Assembly (NCBI GenBank): GCA_016916535.1 | Contig: CP070276.1 | Coordinates: 1,426,001-1,490,000, forward strand | Length of the DNA stretch: 64,000 nt | Direction of reading: 5' to 3' | Source of the DNA: Dysgonomonadaceae bacterium zrk40 | GTDB taxonomy: Bacteria; Bacteroidota; Bacteroidia; Bacteroidales; Dysgonomonadaceae | Shown: piece after piece, positions 19,001-26,608 of the stretch | Layout of the letters: each line of letters opens with the position of its first letter | Numbering within the stretch: position 1 is the stretch's first letter | Program-made: the position numbers and the translations under genes | The notes under the pieces: model-generated | Seen by the model: only the letters and a program-made list of their open reading frames with translations | Databases searched by the model: none | What the model was told of the DNA's origin: nothing

Positions 19001-20408
19001 GGGAGAGCACCGGGATGAAGACAATGAGGATGATGACCTGACCGAAGATTGCCGACTTCATCATCTTCGCGGCACCGGCGTAAGCGATAGAATCCATGAC
19101 ACCCCTGCGCTCATCACCGCTACTGCCTTCCAGTTCAACACGGCGTACCGAGATCTGCAGCACGATGTATTCTGCAATGATGACCGCCCCGTCGATGATG
19201 ATCCCGAAGTCGAGGGCGCCCAGGCTCATCAGGTTGGCATCGATACCGAAGATATACATCATGGAGATGGTAAAGAGTAAAGCCAGCGGGATGATGGAAG
19301 TGATGACCAGCGCTGAGCGGATGTTGCCCAGCAGGAGCAGTACGGTAAGCATGACGATAAAGGCACCCAGCAGCAGGTTCTCCACCACGGTCAGGGAGGT
19401 CTTCGCCACCAGTTCGCTTCTGTCGACAATGGGGTTGATCGTGATCCCCTCAGGCAGGTTGTGGCCTATCTCCTCCACACGCTTCCTCACTTCGTTGATC
19501 ACCTTTTTCGAGTCCGCATCCTTGAGCATCATCACCTGCCCCAGAATGGTCTCTCCCTCCCCGTTGGCCGTGATGGCACCATACCGGTTGGCATGCCCGA
19601 AGCGCACCGAAGCTATCTGCCCAATCAGGATGGGGACACTGCCCTCGTTCTTCACCACGATTTGCTCAATATCCTCTATCGAGCGCACCTGCCCATCACC
19701 CCTGATGAAGTAACTCTGGTTGGTTTTCTCAATATAGGATCCGCCCGATATGCTGTTGTTCGCCTCCAGGGCGTTGAAGAGCTCCATCAGCGTGACACCT
19801 GTGGCTATCAGTCTTGTGGGATCGACCGACACCTCGTATTGTTTCAGGTAACCGCCCCAGCTGTTGATTTCCACCACCCCGGGGATGCCGGAGAGTCGTC
19901 GTCTCACCACCCAGTCCTGAATGGTGCGCAGATCGGTAGCACTGTAATGATCCTCAAACCCCTCTTCCACATCGAGCGTGTACTGATAGATCTCACCCAG
20001 TCCTGTAGTGATTGGCCCCATTTCGGGTGTACCAAATCCCTCGGGGATATTGGCAGCGGCACTCTTTATCTTCTCGGCAATCAGCTGCCGCGGCAGGTAG
20101 GCCCCCATGGACTCATCGAAGACGATGGTCACCAGCGAGATGCCGAACTTGGAAACGGATCGTATCTCCTGCACGCCCGGCAGGTTGGCCATCTCCATCT
20201 CCACCGGTGTAGTGATATACTGCTCGATCTCCTGCGTGGAGAGATTGCCGGAGGTGGTGATCACCTGCACCTGGTTGTTGGTGATGTCGGGCACCGCTCC
20301 CACGGGGATGTTGAGCACTGCATAGATCCCGAAAGCAGCCACAGTGAGGGTAAAGAGAATAACGATCAATTTACTCCGGATGCTGAATTCAATAATTTTT
20401 TCAAGCAT
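16053..20408 (-). CDS. CusA/CzcA-type RND pump fused to TolC-like outer-membrane factor (1451 aa)
   Basis: Residues 1 to about 1045 form a complete heavy-metal RND pump: first helix, porter domain, helices 2-6 with GALDFGIIIDGAVIIAEY (proton-relay acidic residue) and the second half ending after GGLFTSTMLTLIALPLMFE. A short basic linker then leads into a hydrophobic run (about 1052-1068, TITLLLLLLLPLAG) ending ITAQ at 1070, which looks like a signal peptide. Residues 1075-1451 are a TolC-family outer-membrane factor with long coiled helices. Fusions of this kind occur in Bacteroidota, so this is unlikely to be an assembly fault. Signal peptidase release of the second half is an inference. Promoter -7 box at 20458-20465. 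Confidence 0.93.
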   Translation of the reverse strand: MLEKIIEFSIRSKLIVILFTLTVAAFGIYAVLNIPVGAVPDITNNQVQVITTSGNLSTQEIEQYITTPVEMEMANLPGVQEIRSVSKFGISLVTIVFDESMGAYLPRQLIAEKIKSAAANIPEGFGTPEMGPITTGLGEIYQYTLDVEEGFEDHYSATDLRTIQDWVVRRRLSGIPGVVEINSWGGYLKQYEVSVDPTRLIATGVTLMELFNALEANNSISGGSYIEKTNQSYFIRGDGQVRSIEDIEQIVVKNEGSVPILIGQIASVRFGHANRYGAITANGEGETILGQVMMLKDADSKKVINEVRKRVEEIGHNLPEGITINPIVDRSELVAKTSLTVVENLLLGAFIVMLTVLLLLGNIRSALVITSIIPLALLFTISMMYIFGIDANLMSLGALDFGIIIDGAVIIAEYIVLQISVRRVELEGSSGDERRGVMDSIAYAGAAKMMKSAIFGQVIILIVFIPVLSLSGVEGKMFKPMALSFCFAIIGAMIMGLTWLPVASSLFLRPVRPGRRNLSDRFMELAHRAYTPVISWATNHKRTVLGAALLSLLLTLFLFTRIGGEFVPTLDEGDFVIQPVLKTGTSLSKTIELTTRMEQILTREFPEVDKIVSRIGAAEVPTDPMSMEEIDMIIKLKPRKSWTSASSKEELADRFKEALSVIPGIEYEFTQPIEMRFNELITGVRSDIAVKIFGDDLDYIDRKANEIKTLIEEIPGAGDVILEKTAGLPQIKIDYDRAKIAYYGVDIRTLNSYLAAAFGGEAAGVVFEGERRFDLVVRFDTLHRRDIDDIVRLNVPLPNGQQIPLSELADIQYAEGPARISRENTHRRVVVSVNVRNRDLQSVVNDIQTVIEEQVTLRPGVYITYGGQFENLQNATRRLMVAVPVALLLIFIFLHFAFKSLKDAVMIFTAIPLATVGGVFLLWLRGMPFSVSAGIGFIALFGIAVLNGIVLIEHLKELREEGGMSLRELVIRGTKDRLRPVMLTAGAAAMGFLPMALSTGAGAEVQRPLATVVIGGLFTSTMLTLIALPLMFEIFSNVSGVKFFPFRLIRKKTITLLLLLLLPLAGITAQESGGENEITLDEAIAIALRHNKSVKAYALQSEALEVLTGSVEAFDKTTLTYGTDQNNIALNNYPLHVVGVSQNFLFPSLYRAEREVKRVERNLSVDELSIRQEELIREVSMGYLGLQVLQEKKRIYAGIDSLYREIFRGATLKNRSGMISNLDLLNISARQQQLDQQLRGLDYQLDDALQQLRRLMGTDTLFVVSPEIQELPLTHREVESTPFYRWLLNREALSRANVGVEQKKLLPDISLNYFLGTNFHDHSRYYHGFEAGISIPLFFGPQRSKIKASRITADATRNFTEYEIRRMRDKQKELMNAHLKFRDRLDYYNEEGSRLYDEITRTARLSFDAGEIDFFRFTASMETALQIKLEYLDNLQDYNRVTLMLNYLSEQ

Positions 20409-20457
20409 GGCCGTCTTGTTTTGTGAAAGTGAGGTTCAGGGTATTTTGATATCTCTA

Positions 20458-20465
20458 CAAAATTA
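20458..20465 (-). promoter_or_regulatory. -7 box of RND-OMF operon
   Basis: Minus-strand TAATTTTG matches TAnnTTTG, 49 bases before the RND ATG. Confidence 0.45.
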
Positions 20466-20494
20466 AAAAAAAAATCAATCCCGCCACATTGGTG

Positions 20495-22465
20495 TTACCA
20501 TCCAATGCCGTAGTCTTCCCCATAGTTGCTGCTGCCGCCCCAGAAGGTGCCCTGATCGCGGTCGAACCAGATGGCATTGAGGGGTCCGCTGGTGCGGTCG
20601 GAGAAATGAAGGGTGTAGCCCATGCCGGTCAGTTTCTGTCGCACGCTGTCGGGCGTGCTGGCATTCAACAGCAGCTCTCCGGGCCGCGGTGCACGCTCCC
20701 CTGTTTTTGTTCCGCCCAGCGAGAGCCAAAGCTGGTTGGTGTTGATGTTGGCCGCCTCGCTCGCTTGCTGCACGTTCATACCGAACTCCACCATATTCAG
20801 GAAGAGCTGCAGTTGGTTTTGTTCCTGTGTGTCGCCTCCCTGCACCGCGAAAGAGAGGAACGGCTCCCCCTCCTTCAGTGCCAGCGAGGGGGTGAGCGTC
20901 ACCCTGGGTCTCTTTCCCGGCTCCACCACGTTGAAGGGGTTGAGCGCTTCATCCAGCACGAAGCTCTGCAGCCGCTGACTCATTCCCACGCCGGTGTTGC
21001 CGGCGATGCAGGCGGGGATCCATCCGCCAGAGGGGGTGACTGAGACCACCCATCCCTCGGCGTCGGCTGCCTGAATGGTGGTGGTTCCGCGCCAGAGACG
21101 GTCCATATAAAGGGAGTCGACAGCTTCTTCAGGTGAAAATTTGAATCCGCTTGCAACACCCATCCCGGCAGCATCACCTGCAAGATCATCCCTCCTCAAA
21201 TCTCTTTCAACAGAGGTAATCGCATCGTGTAGCGGCACGAAATCGCGTTTACCATCAGGATCGATGTCGAAACCGCGTTCTTTCAACTGTTTCAGGTAGG
21301 GGTTTTTCTTTCCCTCAAAAGGATAGGGATCGCCGGGGCCCACCGAAGGGTTGTTCCTGTCCGGCAGTATCTCCGATGCCCGCTGACGGGCATATCCCTT
21401 ATCCAGTAGCCCCTTGATGGGGATGTCAGGATGAAAGGCGGGGTCACCGTAGTAAAAGTCGCGGTCGGCAAAAGCCATGTTCATCGCCTGGTAAAGGGTA
21501 TGGATGTATTGCGGTGAGTTGTATCCCAACGCTTTCAGGTCGAAATGTTCCAGGATGTTGAGGCTCTGCAGCAGTGCCGGTCCCTGCGACCAGGGCTGCA
21601 GCTTGTAGAGGTCTATTCCCTTGTAATTCACATGCAGCGGCTCTTCCTCCTGAGGTTGCCACCCTGCCAGGTCGCCCATCGTGATCAGGCCTCCCTGTTC
21701 CTGTACACCACGGACAAACTCAACGGCGATATCACCCTTGTAAAATCGGTCGTAGGCTGCCCAAATCGCCTGCTCGCGACTCTTGCCGGCCTGCAACGCC
21801 ATTTGTTCCGCCTCCACCAGCTTCTGCAGTGTCGCCAGCAACTCCTCCTGCACGAAGAGTTCCCCCGCCACCGGGGTCTCCTGCTCCTCACCGGGACGGG
21901 TGACGAAGAGATCGCGGCTGTAGGGCCATTGCTTCAGCATCTCCTTGTTGCGTGCCAGGCTGCTGGCCAGGGGAATGTCGACCGGGAAGCCCGCAGCCAG
22001 CTCCAGCGAGGGTGCCAGCACCTGCTCCAGGCTCATGGTGCCGTAACGTGCCAGCATCAGGCATAACCCACCGACCGTGCCGGGGGTAACCGCCGCCAGG
22101 GGACCATATTCGGGTGGAAAATCATATCCGAGGCTTTTGAAATATTCCGCCGTGGCTCCCGTTGGAGCAACTCCCAGTGCATTGATGGCGATCACCTTTT
22201 TCGTGTGGGGGTTGTAGATCAGCGCCTGTGTTTCACCACCCCAGCTCAGCACGTCCCACAGGGTACAGGTGGCCCCCAGCATGGCACAGGCGGCATCCAC
22301 CGCATTGCCTCCCTGTTGGAAGATCATGGCTCCCGCCTGAGCACCCTGCGGTTTACCGGTGATGGCCATCCAGTGCTTCCCATGCAGCACCGGCTTTTGT
22401 GTGCGTTGAGAGAAAAGAGGTACAGAGAGCAGTGAAAACATCAACAGTACTGTTATGTTCTTCAT
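20495..22465 (-). CDS. ggt: Gamma-glutamyltransferase (656 aa)
   Basis: Periplasmic N-terminal-nucleophile enzyme cleaving glutathione and other gamma-glutamyl compounds. Signal peptide MKNITVLLMFSLLSVPLFSQ from the ATG at 22465, preferred over the upstream ORF start at 22513 because it gives the signal peptide directly. Large subunit has GGNAVDAA near residue 70; autocleavage precedes the Thr of the RGTTTIQAADAEGWVVS motif, which becomes the nucleophile of the small subunit. SGGWIPACIAG corresponds to the oxyanion and lid area. Length is above E. coli Ggt (580), with extra sequence before the cleavage site. Carries a complete -33/-7 promoter, itself downstream of element E2. Confidence 0.93.
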   Translation of the reverse strand: MKNITVLLMFSLLSVPLFSQRTQKPVLHGKHWMAITGKPQGAQAGAMIFQQGGNAVDAACAMLGATCTLWDVLSWGGETQALIYNPHTKKVIAINALGVAPTGATAEYFKSLGYDFPPEYGPLAAVTPGTVGGLCLMLARYGTMSLEQVLAPSLELAAGFPVDIPLASSLARNKEMLKQWPYSRDLFVTRPGEEQETPVAGELFVQEELLATLQKLVEAEQMALQAGKSREQAIWAAYDRFYKGDIAVEFVRGVQEQGGLITMGDLAGWQPQEEEPLHVNYKGIDLYKLQPWSQGPALLQSLNILEHFDLKALGYNSPQYIHTLYQAMNMAFADRDFYYGDPAFHPDIPIKGLLDKGYARQRASEILPDRNNPSVGPGDPYPFEGKKNPYLKQLKERGFDIDPDGKRDFVPLHDAITSVERDLRRDDLAGDAAGMGVASGFKFSPEEAVDSLYMDRLWRGTTTIQAADAEGWVVSVTPSGGWIPACIAGNTGVGMSQRLQSFVLDEALNPFNVVEPGKRPRVTLTPSLALKEGEPFLSFAVQGGDTQEQNQLQLFLNMVEFGMNVQQASEAANINTNQLWLSLGGTKTGERAPRPGELLLNASTPDSVRQKLTGMGYTLHFSDRTSGPLNAIWFDRDQGTFWGGSSNYGEDYGIGW

Positions 22466-22572
22466 ATTCGATTTGTTACATTGTTGAAGAAGTGTTTTTC
22501 TCACGCTTTCCAAAGATTTGCATCAGGTATTGTTGTCTCGCACCATCATATATTGATATGATGATGCAATGA

Positions 22573-22604
22573 CAAATATAGTCCAAACATATGCTTTTAT
22601 CAAA
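22573..22604 (-). promoter_or_regulatory. ggt promoter (-33 and -7)
   Basis: Minus strand: TTTG (22601-22604), 20-base spacer, TATATTTG (22573-22580). Both elements and spacing fit the Bacteroidota primary sigma consensus. About 108 bases before the ggt ATG. Confidence 0.7.
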
Positions 22605-22640
22605 ATATTTATGATTGAAAACAAAGAATATCTTGATTAT

Positions 22641-22944
22641 CCCTTCATTGAGACTGTCTCAAAACAGAGGCAGTCTCTTTTTTTTGTGCAATGTGTCACA
22701 TCCTGAAAATGCGATTCGCCTGTTTTTGAAGGCTCTTCTTATATTCTAAGTTAATAGTATCCTTATATCCACTCCCATAATTATCGTAGTGGATATAAGG
22801 GTGCAATAAGGGTGCAATAAGGCTAGAGGCACTGAGAACCCTGTCTCGTCCTTCTCAATTCCTAAAAAAGAATCACACTAAAAGCAATGTAAAAACAAAA
22901 AAATGGTCGTCTCATGTGGTGTTATGAGACGATCTCAATGAAAG
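22641..22944. repeat. Element E2: hairpin-capped, palindrome-centred non-coding element
   Basis: About 304 bp with imperfect 21-bp terminal inverted repeats (CCCTTCATTGAGACTGTCTCA at left; right complement reads CCTTTCATTGAGATCGTCTCA). The left end folds as GAGACTG...CAGTCTC then T8 (22650-22684); the right end on the other strand folds TCGTCTCA...TGAGACGA then T7. Both T-runs face inward. The centre has a perfect 13-bp palindrome, CCTTATATCCACT at 22761-22773 and its complement at 22788-22800, followed by two tandem TAAGGGTGCAA units (22796-22817). Shares GATTCGCCT and the end motifs with E1. It fills most of the 635-base gap between the esterase gene and ggt. The rest (22945-23101) holds nothing I recognise. 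Confidence 0.65.
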
Positions 22945-23101
22945 GTTACAAACCGATGTCTTGCCAGTCCATTAATAGGTTTACACTAAAAGTAAAAAGA
23001 TCACGACAATACGCTGTTCATAACCATAAGGAGAGAAGATTTCATTCCGGAAGGCATCGAAATAGCGATCGCCTAGATAAATATCCTCTTACAACATGAT
23101 C

Positions 23102-24310
23102 CTATTTGAACAACATGGGTGCAAACTCTGAGAGATAGATGCGCCAGTTCTTCCAGATATGACCTTCACCGCTCTCACGATAGGTGTAGTTGAAACCGAT
23201 CTCATCCATCTTCTTCATGCTGTCGATCACACTTTGATAGAGGAAGTCGGTGTCTCCGCAGGCAATCCAGTAAAGCTTGAAGCCGTTCATCTGCTGATCC
23301 TTCAGTTTTTCAACGAACTCTTCAGTAGCTTTAGCAGCATCAACGTTGTCACGTGCCATCAGCGCAGCAATGGGAGGTGCAGAGAAAACACCCACGTAAT
23401 CGAAAGTATTGGGATACCGGGCAGAGATGGCAGCAGAATGCATGCCTCCCATCGATAAGCCGGCGACAGCACGATTGGTTTTCCCTTTCTTCACCCGGTA
23501 GTTGCTCTCAACGAACTTCATGATGTCACCAAAGCTCTCCTCCATGCCGGCTACAGCCTTGCGGGGACCACCTCCCATAGCGGGAATATAATCGCGGCTG
23601 GATTCTCCCGGTGCCGCTGCATTCTGCGTATGGCCATTGGGCATCACAACGATCATTGGGTTGGCTTTCCCCTGTGCGATCAGGTTGTCAAGGATCTGGG
23701 CGGTGCGTCCCAGCGCGATCCACGCCTCTTCGTCGCCACCCGATCCGTGCAACAGATAAAAAACAGGATAGGACTGCTTTCCGCTCTCATAGCCGGGTGG
23801 AGTGTAGATGGTGATGCGTCGTTGCTCCTTCAGCGTGGGGCTGTGGTACCATCGACGTGCAACCGTTCCGTGAGGTACATCGTTCACGCTGTAGAGATCA
23901 CCTGGATGGCCGGGGATGATGAACAGATTTGTGATCGAGGCGACATCGCGAACCATGGCTACATTGGAGGGGTCATTCATGCGTTGGCCATCCACTACAA
24001 ATGAATAGTTGTAAAGTTCAGACGCCAGTGGTTCAGGAGTGGTGTACTCCCACACGCCGCCTTCGCCCTCTTTGAGCTGGGCAGTTCCCGGGGCATCGAA
24101 TTTACCGTAAGGGGTTTCCAACTGTTGGGGTGCCAGGAAATCACCGGTCACCTCCACCTTCACCGCCTTGGGTGCTCTTAGGCGGAACGTTACGGTGTGA
24201 TCATCATGTATCTCGGGGGACACAATTTGTGAGCCACCCCATAGTGCTTGCTGTGCGAAAGTAATCGCAGTAACAAACAAGGCCAATGCCAGAATCGTCA
24301 ATCGTTTCAT
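23102..24310 (-). CDS. Secreted CE1-like esterase with N-terminal Ig-like domain (402 aa)
   Basis: Alpha/beta-hydrolase related to enterochelin esterase and feruloyl/acetylxylan esterases. Signal peptide 1-19 (ending TFAQ). An E-set/CBM48-like beta-sandwich at about 30-125 (HTVTFRLRAPKAVKVEVTGDF) precedes the hydrolase domain. Nucleophile Ser is in AGLSMGGMHS; the oxyanion loop area is YLLHGSGGDEEAW; catalytic Asp in CGDTDFL and His in GEGHIWKNW. It follows the second esterase by 28 bases on the same strand, forming a two-gene unit for side-chain removal from plant polysaccharide (inference). Exact ester substrate cannot be told. Confidence 0.9.
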   Translation of the reverse strand: MKRLTILALALFVTAITFAQQALWGGSQIVSPEIHDDHTVTFRLRAPKAVKVEVTGDFLAPQQLETPYGKFDAPGTAQLKEGEGGVWEYTTPEPLASELYNYSFVVDGQRMNDPSNVAMVRDVASITNLFIIPGHPGDLYSVNDVPHGTVARRWYHSPTLKEQRRITIYTPPGYESGKQSYPVFYLLHGSGGDEEAWIALGRTAQILDNLIAQGKANPMIVVMPNGHTQNAAAPGESSRDYIPAMGGGPRKAVAGMEESFGDIMKFVESNYRVKKGKTNRAVAGLSMGGMHSAAISARYPNTFDYVGVFSAPPIAALMARDNVDAAKATEEFVEKLKDQQMNGFKLYWIACGDTDFLYQSVIDSMKKMDEIGFNYTYRESGEGHIWKNWRIYLSEFAPMLFK

Positions 24311-24338
24311 TTGAACAGACTTTTATTATTGTTATTAT

Positions 24339-25217
24339 TTACTTCCTGAAATTGCGGGAGAGGTATCGCAGACAGTTGTACAAGGCAGAATGCCAGTACT
24401 CCCAGGTATGTCCACCGTCACGTACCCGGAACTCATGCCTGATCTGTTTTTGGCGCATGGCCTGAGTGAGCTCTATGTTGCGGTCGAGCAGAAAATCATC
24501 GTCCCCACAATCTACAAACCAGTTCACCGAACGCAGTGTTTTGATGCGTTCTTCATCAGCCTCAGTCACAAAGCGTACGGCACTGTTCTCCTGAACCGAT
24601 TTCGTGAGGATTGCCATCTTGTCATCGGGGCGCTGTGAAGGAGCTGCATCACGCTGAGGGATATCCATCAGGGCACTCATCGCATATACCGCGTTGAACA
24701 GTTCAGGATGCTTCTGCCCATATACCGTGGCACCACCGCCACCCATCGACAACCCGGCTACCGCGCGGTTTTCTTTGTTTCCGATGACCCTGTAAGTAGA
24801 TTCAATATAGGGCAGGAATTCAGTGAAAAAGAAAGTTTCGTATGCCCAACTCGGCATGTCGAAGTAGCCGTTCCATGCCCCCTCGTAGATGTTACCACCT
24901 GCGTTTGGGGTCACGATGATCATCTCAACCGCCTCTCCGGAGGCGATGAGTTGGTCTGCCACATCTTTGACGTGTCCACGCTCATACCACCCCTTGTTGG
25001 TATCGTTCATCCCGTGAAGAAGGTAAAGAATGGGATATTTTTTGTCCGGATCCTGACCGTAGGTGAGGGGGAGGTAAATGGTATACTCACGTTCGGCGTT
25101 CAGCACCTTGCTCTGAATGGTTTTCGTTTCAACCTTACTCTGCGGCATCCTTGGGGGTTGTGCAAAGCAAAAGATCGTCAAGAAAATCAACCATAAAGTA
25201 AAAAATGTACGCTTCAT
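24339..25217 (-). CDS. Secreted CE1-like esterase (292 aa)
   Basis: Single-domain relative of the following gene without the Ig-like module. Signal peptide 1-19 (MKRTFFTLWLIFLTIFCFAQ). YLLHGMNDTNKGW near residue 67, nucleophile Ser in AGLSMGGGGA, Asp in DCGDDDFLLD, His in DGGHTWEYW: a complete catalytic triad. Probably an acetylxylan or feruloyl esterase acting in the periplasm or outside. First gene of the esterase pair. An intact IS982 element begins 107 bases upstream of its ATG, so its original promoter may have been disturbed; I see no TAnnTTTG in the remaining leader. Confidence 0.88.
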   Translation of the reverse strand: MKRTFFTLWLIFLTIFCFAQPPRMPQSKVETKTIQSKVLNAEREYTIYLPLTYGQDPDKKYPILYLLHGMNDTNKGWYERGHVKDVADQLIASGEAVEMIIVTPNAGGNIYEGAWNGYFDMPSWAYETFFFTEFLPYIESTYRVIGNKENRAVAGLSMGGGGATVYGQKHPELFNAVYAMSALMDIPQRDAAPSQRPDDKMAILTKSVQENSAVRFVTEADEERIKTLRSVNWFVDCGDDDFLLDRNIELTQAMRQKQIRHEFRVRDGGHTWEYWHSALYNCLRYLSRNFRK

Positions 25218-25318
25218 ATTTTCATGTTTTTTTTAGAGCTTATTGGTATAAATTGATCCTGGCATGGATGTTTTTCAGAATATTAAAGAATTTGATTCCG
25301 CAAGTTAGTGATTTTACC

Positions 25319-26362
25319 TTATAACGTGAGTTCGGGATAAGAAAAGCATAAAAAAAGTTGTGATATAGGGAGATTATTTGTATATTTATAGCTGATAATC
25401 AAACAAATAACAAACATCAGCCCTATGATCACAACAGACAAAGTTATTGAAATATTTTGTATTGCCGACGATTTTTGTGCAGAATATGAGAATGAAATTC
25501 AGAATCATCAACTTCAAGCCGGGGGTACAACTAAAAGGAGAAACAGGAAAACGCAAATGTCCCAGAGCGAGATTATTGCCGTGATGGTCTGTTTCCACTG
25601 CGGAACCTTCCATAATTTCAAGAATTATTACCTGTTTTATATTTGCAAACACATGAAGAGCTATTTTCCAAATGCCGTTTCCTACAACCGTTTTGTCGAG
25701 TTGCAACCCAGGGTGATTGTACCTTTCATGCTCTTGCTCAAACTCTTTGGATTTGGTGAATGCACAGGCATTACATATGTGGATAGCACTCCCATTAAAG
25801 TATGTCATAACAAGCGTATACACTCGAATAAAGTATTCAGGGATCTGGCACAAAGAGGGAAAAGTACGATGGGCTGGTTTTTTGGATTCAAGCTTCATCT
25901 GGTCTGTAACGAAAAGGGTGAATTGCTGAATTTCTCTCTCACAAAAGGCAATGTCGACGATAGAAACCCTGACGTAATCAATGTTCTTACCAAAGATCTT
26001 TTCGGTAAACTATATGCAGACAAGGGTTACATCAGCACAAAGCTCTTCGAGATGCTGTTTGACCAGGGTGTTCATTTAGTGACCGGTATACGCTCAAATA
26101 TGAAAAATTCCCTGATGTCATTCCGCGACAAGATTCTCTTACGCAAAAGATCTGTAATTGAGTCCATCAATGATGAACTGAAGAATATCTGCCAGATAGA
26201 ACATTCAAGGCATCGTTCCACACATAATTTCATCATGAACATAATTGCTGCATTGGTGGCATATTGTTTCTTTCCCAAAAAGCCTTCAATCAAATTTGAA
26301 GTGGAAAAGTCAAGTCAATTAACCATTTGGGGATAATATGTTATCCCGAACTCACGTTTATA
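25319..26362 (+). mobile_element. Intact IS982-family insertion sequence with target duplication
   Basis: Element 25324-26357 (1034 bp) carries perfect terminal inverted repeats; AACGTGAGTTCGGGATAA at 25323-25340 is complementary to 26341-26358 (the outermost base pair overlaps the target repeat). A TTATA direct repeat flanks it at 25319-25323 and 26358-26362. One full-length transposase inside. Perfect ends and an uninterrupted gene suggest recent insertion. Confidence 0.9.
25425..26336 (+). CDS. IS982-family DDE transposase (303 aa)
   Basis: Recognised by the IS982 layout: N-terminal helical part with MSQSEIIAVMVCFHCGTFHNFKNYY, then DDE-type catalytic blocks: YVDSTPIKVCHNKR (first Asp), LYADKGYIS (second Asp), and a C-terminal block with KRSVIESINDELKN providing the Glu. 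Full length for the family, no frameshift. Codon use and composition are A/T-richer than the host genes. Its stop lies just inside the right terminal repeat. Likely active. Confidence 0.93.
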   Translation: MITTDKVIEIFCIADDFCAEYENEIQNHQLQAGGTTKRRNRKTQMSQSEIIAVMVCFHCGTFHNFKNYYLFYICKHMKSYFPNAVSYNRFVELQPRVIVPFMLLLKLFGFGECTGITYVDSTPIKVCHNKRIHSNKVFRDLAQRGKSTMGWFFGFKLHLVCNEKGELLNFSLTKGNVDDRNPDVINVLTKDLFGKLYADKGYISTKLFEMLFDQGVHLVTGIRSNMKNSLMSFRDKILLRKRSVIESINDELKNICQIEHSRHRSTHNFIMNIIAALVAYCFFPKKPSIKFEVEKSSQLTIWG

Positions 26363-26443
26363 CAAAGAACCTGATTGTTCCATTTTATAGTAATAAAAGT
26401 GTAGAAGCTTCAATCACAAAGGAAAAACTGAAGATGATAAACG

Positions 26444-26480
26444 AAAAAAACTCCCTTCAGTTTTTCCTGAAAGGAGTTTC
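26444..26480 (-). terminator. Intrinsic terminator after tRNA-Leu
   Basis: Minus strand AAACTCCTTTCAG stem, GAAAAA loop, CTGAAGGGAGTTTTTTT. Begins 5 bases past the tRNA 3' end; strong stem with T7. Confidence 0.85.
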
Positions 26481-26484
26481 ACTG

Positions 26485-26566
26485 TGCGGCCGAAGGGACT
26501 CGAACCCCCACGCCTCTCGGCACCAGATCCTAAGTCTGGCGCGGCTACCAATTACGCCACGGCCGC
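26485..26566 (-). tRNA. tRNA-Leu (anticodon TAG)
   Basis: 82-base cloverleaf on the minus strand: acceptor GCGGCCG paired with CGGCCGC plus discriminator A, anticodon arm CCAGA-CTTAGGA-TCTGG with TAG at 34-36, a long variable arm (TGCCGAGAGGCG), and TPsiC arm GGGGGTTCGAGTCCC. The long variable arm confirms the leucine class. The 3' CCA is not encoded. A -7 box sits 12 bases upstream and a terminator directly follows. Confidence 0.95.
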
Positions 26567-26577
26567 GAATGGAACTG

Positions 26578-26585
26578 CAAAGATA
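26578..26585 (-). promoter_or_regulatory. -7 box of tRNA-Leu promoter
   Basis: Minus-strand TATCTTTG, 12 bases before the tRNA 5' end, which fits a start a few bases ahead of the mature RNA. Confidence 0.55.
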
Positions 26586-26608
26586 CAATTATTTATGATA
26601 TGGCTGAT

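Noticed and set aside
16053-20408. RND-OMF fusion as an assembly or frameshift error
   Set aside because: The frame is continuous for 1451 codons with sensible linker sequence, and such fusions are known in the phylum.
22796-22822. CRISPR-like repeat
   Set aside because: Only two short direct units with no spacers and no cas genes in the window.
22914-23099. Plus-strand 61-codon ORF at the right edge of element E2
   Set aside because: It begins inside the E2 terminal repeat, has no recognisable features and no upstream -7 box.
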